Below, piece after piece: positions 41,839 to 43,958 of a stretch of DNA of 43,958 nucleotides. The translations under genes and the position numbers were made by a program. Numbering within the stretch: position 1 is the first letter of the stretch; each line of letters begins with the position of its first letter. Location of the stretch: assembly GCA_947632715.1 (NCBI GenBank), contig CANRQF010000004.1:1-43958 (forward strand), given 5' to 3'. The notes under the pieces are model-generated. The model was given only the letters and a program-made list of their open reading frames with translations, was not told the DNA's origin and made no database searches. The DNA comes from an uncultured Bacilli bacterium. GTDB taxonomy: Bacteria; Bacillota_I; Bacilli_A; RF39; UBA660.

Positions 41839-42012
41839 ATGGTTAAATATAATGTCAATTTAAAGTTTAAAGAAAATGGTAAATCATTAAATGAAACAAT
41901 AATCAATGTATTAAAAATAGAATTAGAAAAATATATTAATAATTTAAATGAAGATTTACCATTTAAGAATAGTTATTATTCCCAAAGAGATGAGAGTAAT
42001 GAAGGAGAATAG
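41839..42012 (+). CDS. small element-encoded protein of unknown function
   Basis: ATG 41839 preceded by GGAGG; overlaps the recombinase start. ORF track start 41770 overlaps fic. Confidence 0.6.
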   Translation: MVKYNVNLKFKENGKSLNETIINVLKIELEKYINNLNEDLPFKNSYYSQRDESNEGE

Positions 42013-43546
42013 TATCTTTAAAGTAGGACTTTATATAAGATTATCTAAAGATGATTTAACTCATGAATTAGATAGTATTGTAAGTCAAAGAAGTTTACTT
42101 AATCAATATGTGAAAGAAAACAATTATAATGTTATAGATGAATATGTAGATGATGGATTTACGGGGACTAATTTCGATAGACCTGCATTTAAGAAAATGA
42201 TTAAAGATATTGAAGTAGGTAAAATCAATATGATTATTACTAAAGATATGTCAAGATTAGGAAGAGATTATATTGGAACAGGAGAATTAATAGAAAAATA
42301 TTTTCCTAATAATAATATAAGATATATTGCTATTAACGATGGAATAGATACATTTATAGATAATACTAATAATGATATTGCTCCTTTTAAAGCAATAATG
42401 AATGATATGTATGCTAAAGATATTTCTAAAAAAGTTAAGACTAGTTTGCATTCAAGAATGAAAGATGGGTTATATGTGTCTGGTAGATGTCCTTATGGCT
42501 ACATGAAAGATCCAAATAATAAAAATCATTTAATAATAAATGAAGAACAAGCAGAGATAGTTAGATTAATATTTGATTTAGCACTGCAAGGTAAAACTTA
42601 TCATTATATTGCCCAAGAACTAACAAAAAGAAAAATCAAAACACCAGCATCCTACTACAACTATATTTGGAATAAAAAGTGTAATACAAAAGAGCTTGGC
42701 ATATGGGTTGATACCACAATCAAAGCAATTCTAACTAACGGGATTTATGTTGGCGATGCAGTTCAAGGTAAAACTAGAAAGATTAACTATAAACTTAAAA
42801 AGACTATTAAAAATAATCCCAAAGATTATATAATTGTTAAGAATACTCATGAAGAAATAATAGATAGAGATACTTTTAACTATGTTCAAACACTCCTTCC
42901 TAAAAATGTTAAAAGACCAGAAAAGAAGAGATTTTATTTATTAGATGGGCTTTTATATTGTGGAGATTGTAAACATCGAATAACAATAAGATATCAAAAT
43001 AAAACAGGAAGAAGTTATACTACTTGTAATTATTATAGAACTTATTCCAAATATCATGTATGTACAACTCATACTAATAATTATGAGATATTAGAAAGGG
43101 TTATATTAGATAATATTAAAGATGTATGTAAGTATCTTGATAAGAATAAAATAAAAGATTTTATTAGAAATATAACTTTTGAAGATGATAATTTATTAAT
43201 AAAGAAGCAAATAGAAAGTTTAGAAATAACTAATAATAAATTAATAGAAAATTTAGATAAAACGTATATGGATATGTTAAAAGGAATATTAGATGAATCA
43301 CAATATTTAAGAATTAGAGAGAATATAAAAAAAGAAATAGAAAATAATAAAATAAATATAGATTATCTTAAAAATAAACAAATAGATTTAAATAAAATAG
43401 ATAATAAAAGAATAGAAAAATATATTAATGAATTTTTATCATTAGAAAAAATAACAAGAGAATTAATAATAAATTTAGTTGATAAAATTTATATCTATCA
43501 AAATAAGATGATAGATATTATATTTAATTTTAAAAATACTACATAA
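41999..43546 (+). CDS. large serine recombinase (resolvase + recombinase + zinc beta-ribbon)
   Basis: 'VGLYIRLSKDD', 'MIITKDMSRLGRDYIGTGELIEKYFP', 'LDGLLYCGDCKHRIT', coiled-coil C-term. ATG 41999 preferred over 41948. Confidence 0.92.
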   Translation: MKENSIFKVGLYIRLSKDDLTHELDSIVSQRSLLNQYVKENNYNVIDEYVDDGFTGTNFDRPAFKKMIKDIEVGKINMIITKDMSRLGRDYIGTGELIEKYFPNNNIRYIAINDGIDTFIDNTNNDIAPFKAIMNDMYAKDISKKVKTSLHSRMKDGLYVSGRCPYGYMKDPNNKNHLIINEEQAEIVRLIFDLALQGKTYHYIAQELTKRKIKTPASYYNYIWNKKCNTKELGIWVDTTIKAILTNGIYVGDAVQGKTRKINYKLKKTIKNNPKDYIIVKNTHEEIIDRDTFNYVQTLLPKNVKRPEKKRFYLLDGLLYCGDCKHRITIRYQNKTGRSYTTCNYYRTYSKYHVCTTHTNNYEILERVILDNIKDVCKYLDKNKIKDFIRNITFEDDNLLIKKQIESLEITNNKLIENLDKTYMDMLKGILDESQYLRIRENIKKEIENNKINIDYLKNKQIDLNKIDNKRIEKYINEFLSLEKITRELIINLVDKIYIYQNKMIDIIFNFKNTT

Positions 43547-43822
43547 AAAAGGTATCGGGAGATAATTTATATGCTATAGCAAGAAAATATAATATTAATC
43601 CTGAATTATTAGCTAATTTGAATGGTTTAAATATGAATGATTATATATATCCTAATCAAACTATTTTAATTCCTAAAAATAATTATTCATATTATATAAC
43701 TGCTGAAGGGGATACAATTGGTGAAGTTGTAAAAGCTTTTAATACTAATATAGATAAATTCTTAAATGAAAATAAAACAATTTATCTTATGGCAGGTCAA
43801 TTATTGGTTAATAAGAAATAAT

Positions 43823-43843
43823 ACTAGTAAAGCTAGTTTTTTT
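43823..43843 (+). terminator. Rho-independent terminator after LysM gene
   Basis: ACTAGTAAAGCTAGTTTTTTT. Confidence 0.8.
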
Positions 43844-43907
43844 CTTATGATGTAGTAATTTACAAATAATAATATTTTTGATAAAATTATACTAGGAGAG
43901 ACTAGAT

Positions 43908-43958
43908 ATGATATTAAGAAAGCCATATGCATTTTTAATTAAACATTTTAAGATCATT
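43908..43958 (+). CDS. 5' end of a gene running off the window
   Basis: AGGAGAGACTAGAT-ATG; MILRKPYAFLIKHFKI... Confidence 0.6.
   Translation, partial: MILRKPYAFLIKHFKII

Larger units (their letters stand above)
40583..43564 (+). mobile_element. 2,974-bp serine-recombinase integrative element with Fic cargo
   Basis: GGGAGATA at 40583-40590 and 43557-43564; recombinase at right end; target gene restored on in-silico excision. Confidence 0.85.
40398..43821 (+). pseudogene. LysM-domain protein gene interrupted by serine-recombinase element
   Basis: 5' part 40398-40590 and 3' part 43565-43821 join in frame across GGGAGATA to give a 149-aa protein with three LysM-like repeats. Confidence 0.85.

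Noticed and set aside
43618-43821. 67-aa ORF as an independent LysM gene
   Set aside because: It is the in-frame 3' part of the gene beginning at 40398; it lacks its own RBS and is explained by the element insertion.

Overview
This is a 44-kb, low-GC window from a Firmicutes/Bacilli-type genome. The taxon is inferred from gene order, type-Z rpsN and SD/TTGACA-TATAAT signals; it is not proven. The backbone is conventional: tilS-ftsH-secG, a GpmI-like gene, the S10-spc-alpha ribosomal cluster (rpsJ to rplQ, with no rpmD between rpsE and rplO), parA-parB, DUF951, an AbgT-type transporter and ychF. Four accessory zones stand out. (1) At 26.2-32.8 kb there are four tandem paralogous exported proteins sharing one signal-peptide/N-terminal block, followed by a SipW-type signal peptidase and a DUF5305-like membrane protein. 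Three of the four paralogs are driven by near-identical promoters whose -35/-10 spacer contains a G8 tract (16-bp spacer; G9 would give 17 bp), which suggests slipped-strand phase variation of a surface or fibre protein family. (2) At 24.4-28.0 kb there is a duplicated, decaying Abi_2/AbiF-like (HEPN) module. Three copies of a 27-nt hairpin keep the core CTTTCGAAGC while their stems covary, which looks like the AbiF-associated ncRNA. Truncated radical-SAM fragments and IS-end-like repeats lie alongside. (3) At 40.58-43.56 kb a 2,974-bp serine-recombinase element carries a Fic protein and a small ORF and is inserted exactly inside a LysM gene. An 8-bp GGGAGATA repeat flanks it, and precise excision restores an in-frame 149-aa LysM protein. 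(4) The GpmI-like protein at 5.5-7.0 kb has Cys in place of the catalytic Ser (GNCEAGH) and several other altered active-site motifs. All calls come from reading the sequence and the supplied ORF track; no database search was run.
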